Origin: Ilex aquifolium | Lineage: Eukaryota; Streptophyta; Magnoliopsida; Aquifoliales; Aquifoliaceae | DNA: 64,000 nucleotides | Direction: 5' to 3' | Assembly (NCBI GenBank): GCA_951799425.1 | Contig: OX637401.1 | Span: forward strand, 14,161,501-14,225,500 | In this document: piece by piece, positions 61,074-64,000 of the stretch | Layout: every line of letters begins with the position of its first letter | Numbering within the stretch: the first letter of the stretch is position 1 | Made by a program: the position numbers and the translations under genes | Notes under the pieces: generated by a model | Told to the model about the DNA's origin: nothing | The model's input: the letters and a program-made list of their open reading frames with translations, nothing else | Databases searched by the model: none

Positions 61074-61342
61074 TGTTAAAAATAGAATTGTTAAAAATAG
61101 AATACTAGATAATACTTTGTTGTTAAGTGTATCTAGTTGACTTGGGAACACAAGGGGTCATGTCTTGGGTCTTGTTATGTGGTTAATGGTCTAGGAAAGT
61201 GAGTGGTCAAGATGTATCTTGCAACCTATATGTATGTTGAAGCTATGAAATACATGTATGGAAAACTATTCCAAAAAGACTAAGTTATATTGTCTTTGTT
61301 TTATCTATCACAAATATACAAGGGCTGAAATTACAGCCAACA
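61074..61342 (+). repeat. Copia 3 5' LTR (presumed)
   Basis: The end is fixed by the PBS at 61347. The start is ambiguous because TTGTTAAAAATAGAAT is repeated at 61073-61103, so the LTR is about 255-270 bp. It cannot be confirmed without the 3' copy. Confidence 0.6.
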
Positions 61343-61346
61343 TAAG

Positions 61347-61358
61347 TGGTATCAAAGC
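61347..61358 (+). other. Copia 3 primer-binding site
   Basis: TGGTATCAAAGC matches the tRNA-Met primer site with one change, four bases after the LTR. Confidence 0.85.
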
Positions 61359-61429
61359 TAGTTCGATTCTAACTAGCTGGGCGTGAAATTTCTCGTTGGA
61401 TAAACAAAGTCCTAGTGAAGAAGATCGAA

Positions 61430-62464
61430 ATGGCAAGTGGAATCAACATGTCTACCGGTGCACAACAACCTCATTTTCCCGTCTTTGATGGTGAAAATTA
61501 TGATTATTGGTGTGTCAAGATGAAAACTATATTTCTCTCTTATGATCTTTGGGATTTGATTGAAATTGGATATGAAGATGCAACCGAAGAGATGGCAACG
61601 CAGATGACAATGGCTCAAAGGAACCAATTAAAAGAAAACAAGAAGAAGGATGCAAAGGCTCTTCACTTGATTCAACAAGGAGTAACGGACGCAATTTTTC
61701 CAAGAATTATCAATGCTACAAAATCAAAGGTAGCATGGGACACTTTACAAGATGAGTATCGTGGTACTACGAAGGTAAGAGCCGTGAAACTACAATCCTT
61801 GAGAAGAGATTTTGAGAATAGTAGAATGAAAGAGAATGAATCCTTAAATGATTTCTTTTCTAGACTTATGGAGATTGTAAATCAAAGGAAAACTTATGGA
61901 GACCAAATTTTGGACTCAAGAATTGTTGAGAAAATTTTGATTAGTTTGCTGGAAAAATATGATTCTATTGTTTCTGTCATTGAAGAAACCAAAGATATTT
62001 CTTCTTTGGGTGTTCAAGAATTATTGGGTTCTATTAAAGCATTTGAGCAAAGGTTGAGTAGGCACGCCGAAAAATCTGTTGAGAGTGCTTTTCAATTCAA
62101 GCTTAATGTTAACTCCAAAAGTCATGAATCCTCGAGTTTCAATCAATCTAAAGGTGAATCTTTTAGAGGAGGAAGATTTGGAAGAGGAAGAGGAAGTGGA
62201 AGAAATTCAAGAGGAAGAGGAAGAGGAAATTTTGAAAGAAGATCAAATGAAGAATCCACTCAACAAAAGTGTGGAATTTGTAAAAGATCAAGTCATGTTA
62301 ATAAAGATTGTTGGTTTTGTGGAAAGCCTCAATGTTTTAATTACAAAAAGTTTGGTCATTTGCAAAAAGATTGCCGGTTCAAGAATAATCAACAAGCTAA
62401 TTTTTCCGAAGAGCAAAAAAGTAGTGGAAACATGTTCTATGCTTGTCAAGCAATGTCCGAGTAA
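61430..62464 (+). CDS. Copia 3 gag
   Basis: Open from the ATG at 61430 (MASGINMSTGAQQPHFPVFD). It has an N-terminal FDGENYDYWCVKMKT motif, the UBN2 core (AWDTLQDEYRG, VKLQSLRRDFE, SLNDFFSRLMEIVNQ), an Arg/Gly-rich segment (RGGRFGRGRGSGRNSRGRG) and two knuckle-like motifs (CGICKRSSHVNKDC; CFNYKKFGHLQKDC). In the second knuckle, Tyr stands where Cys is expected. It ends at a TAA that separates it from protease; in this lineage gag and pol are usually one frame, so the stop is likely a mutation. Confidence 0.85.
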   Translation: MASGINMSTGAQQPHFPVFDGENYDYWCVKMKTIFLSYDLWDLIEIGYEDATEEMATQMTMAQRNQLKENKKKDAKALHLIQQGVTDAIFPRIINATKSKVAWDTLQDEYRGTTKVRAVKLQSLRRDFENSRMKENESLNDFFSRLMEIVNQRKTYGDQILDSRIVEKILISLLEKYDSIVSVIEETKDISSLGVQELLGSIKAFEQRLSRHAEKSVESAFQFKLNVNSKSHESSSFNQSKGESFRGGRFGRGRGSGRNSRGRGRGNFERRSNEESTQQKCGICKRSSHVNKDCWFCGKPQCFNYKKFGHLQKDCRFKNNQQANFSEEQKSSGNMFYACQAMSE

Positions 62465-64000
62465 AGGAATGATGTATGATATCTTGATAGTGGTTGTAGT
62501 AATCATATGACCGGTGATGATAATATTTTTGTGAACATGAACACCACTTCTAATTCTCAAGTAATGATGGGAAATGGTGTCATGGTTCAAGCAAAAGGTA
62601 AGGGAACCATTGCTATTGAAACAAAGAGAGGAACAAAATACATCCAAGATGTTTTGTTAGTACCGGACTTGGAACAAAATTTGTTGAGTGTTGGTCAACT
62701 TGTAGAGCATGGGTACTCCGTGGTGTTTGAAGACAACTCTTGCATGATCTATGATTGTGGGGAGAAAAAACAATTTATAGCGAAAATTGAGATGGAGAAA
62801 AACAGAAATTTTCCTCTCATTTTTCGGTATTCAAACAATGTTTCTTTGAAGATGGAAGTTGTTGATGATTCTTGGCTTTGGCATAGAAAATTTGGGCACT
62901 TGAACTTTCAAATCTTGAAGATCCTACAATAAAAGAAGATGGTTTATGGATTGCCATCTATACAAGAAGTTAAAGAAGTTTGTGAAGGATGTGCACTTGG
63001 AAAGCATCATCGAGATCCTTTTCCAAAAGAAAAAGTTTGGAGAGCCAAATCACCGTTGGAGCTTGTTCACACCAATGTATGGGGACCGTCAAGAACACTT
63101 TCTCATGGAGGTAACAAATACTTCATAATCTTTGTTGATGATTTTTCAAGAATGACTTGGGTTTATTTTATGTGACAAAAATCTGAAGTTTTCCAAGTAT
63201 TTAAGAAGTTCCAAAAGTTTGTTGAAAGACAAAGTGGATACTACATTAAGTTGTTAAGAAGTGATAGAGGTGGTGAGTACAACTCTAATGAATTTAATAA
63301 GTTTTGTGAAGACATTGGTATGGAAAGGCAATTGACGGTTGGGTATACTCCACAACAAAATGGAGTGGCCGAAAGAAAGAATAGAATCATTGTTGAGATG
63401 GCTAAATCGATGGTTTATGAGAAGGGGTTACCTAAATCATTTTGGGCCGAAGCGGTATACACGGCGGTTTACTTGATGAATAGATGTCCAACAAAAGCTT
63501 TGGAAAATTAAACTCCAATTGAAGCTTGGTGTGGAAGGAAGCCGTCGGTGAATCACTTAAAGGTTTTTGGGTGCATTTGTTTTGCACATGTTCCTAAAGA
63601 AGTGAGGTACAAGTTTGATGAAAGTAGTGAAAAATGTATTTTTGTGGGTTATAGCTCTAAATCAAAAGGTTAGAGACTCTTTAGTTTGAAGAGAAACAAA
63701 GTGATTATTTGTAGAGATGTTCTCTTTAATGAGAAAGATTCTTGGAATTGGAAAGAAAAGAATGTTCAAAATCAAGTAGTTGTAGCAAATGAAGATTATG
63801 GAAGCTTTGAGCATGAAAATGAAAATGAAGAAGTTGAAGTTCCACCACAAATGTCTCCAACACTTAACTCTCCTTCATCTCCTTCTACTTCCACAAGTTC
63901 AAGCACTTTATCTCCAAGTTCAACTCCAAGGAAAATGAGAAGTCTTAGTGATGTGTATGCTAGATGAAATTTTTGTGTGGTTAAACCCGAAAGTTTTGAA
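62465..64000 (+). pseudogene. Copia 3 protease and integrase (broken)
   Basis: After the gag stop: a TGA replacing the expected Trp, then the protease motif YLDSGCSNHMTG. The pre-integrase domain ends WLWHRKFGHLNF. The integrase core shows LVHTNVWGP (family: Asp at the first catalytic site, Asn here), LRSDRGGEYNS (second Asp intact) and TPQQNGVAERKNR (Glu intact). Further stops fall near 62930, 63173, 63509, 63672 and 63964. The later part holds [14 protein letters not shown] and a Ser/Thr/Pro-rich linker towards RT. Two kinds of damage, nonsense and catalytic, are present. Confidence 0.85.

Larger units (their letters stand above)
61074..64000 (+). mobile_element. Ty1/copia element 3, 5' part (cut by window end)
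   Basis: A presumed 5' LTR (about 61074-61342, TGTTAAAAATAG...CCAACA) is followed by a PBS TGGTATCAAAGC at 61347-61358, gag, protease, integrase and the start of the RT linker. The 3' LTR lies beyond the window. Several in-frame stops in pol show it is inactive. Confidence 0.85.

Overview
This window is nuclear DNA from a flowering plant, most likely a eudicot. It is AT-rich, with spliced genes (GT-AG introns), and most of it is transposable-element (TE) sequence of several classes piled on one another. I see no rRNA, tRNA or organelle block and no bacterial-type gene organisation. Only one host gene looks intact: a five-exon aldo-keto reductase of the perakine-reductase/AKR13 type (14894-19625, + strand).

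Layout. 1-13192: a PIF/Harbinger DNA transposon on the minus strand. Its transposase is split by an 11.67 kb Athila-type Ty3/gypsy element (938-12607) with 1.6 kb LTRs, a tRNA-Asp-like primer site and a third ORF behind its own promoter-like block. 13265-14312: a decayed plant-transposon-protein gene. 14.8-19.8 kb: the reductase. 19.8-31 kb: intergenic DNA with a SINE-like unit, an AT-rich repeat, several foldback/MITE elements and a broken membrane-protein gene (24.4-24.9 kb). 31.0-31.9 kb: a Helitron inside a (TA)n tract. 32.0-35.6 kb: a decayed Ty1/copia element, followed by an orphan host terminal exon. 37.2-41.6 kb: a Ty1/copia element with both LTRs but no integrase core. 42.0-47.9 kb: MITEs, the second broken copy of the membrane-protein gene, foldback repeats and a LINE 3' fragment with a target duplication. 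47.9-50.7 kb: two more Helitrons of the same CCA-rich family. 50.7-53.5 kb: a gene-fragment-bearing Helitron-like segment. 55.3-61.0 kb: a 2.8 kb tandem duplication made of GACCC-rich arrays, GT-rich arrays and LTR-like pieces. 61.1-64.0 kb: the 5' part of another Ty1/copia element, cut by the window end.

The elements do not form a pathway; their relation is nesting and decay. Every DDE-type enzyme that can be judged here (PIF transposase and four retroelement integrases) has lost a catalytic residue or its whole core. Many lesions are Asp-to-Asn or Trp-to-stop changes, as expected from deamination of methylated cytosine. I found no convincing new biochemical system. The more unusual items are the promoter-like module shared by the Athila LTR and its internal third ORF, the foldback element with an internal minisatellite, the Helitron family with huge CCA arrays, and the GACCC-array tandem duplication.
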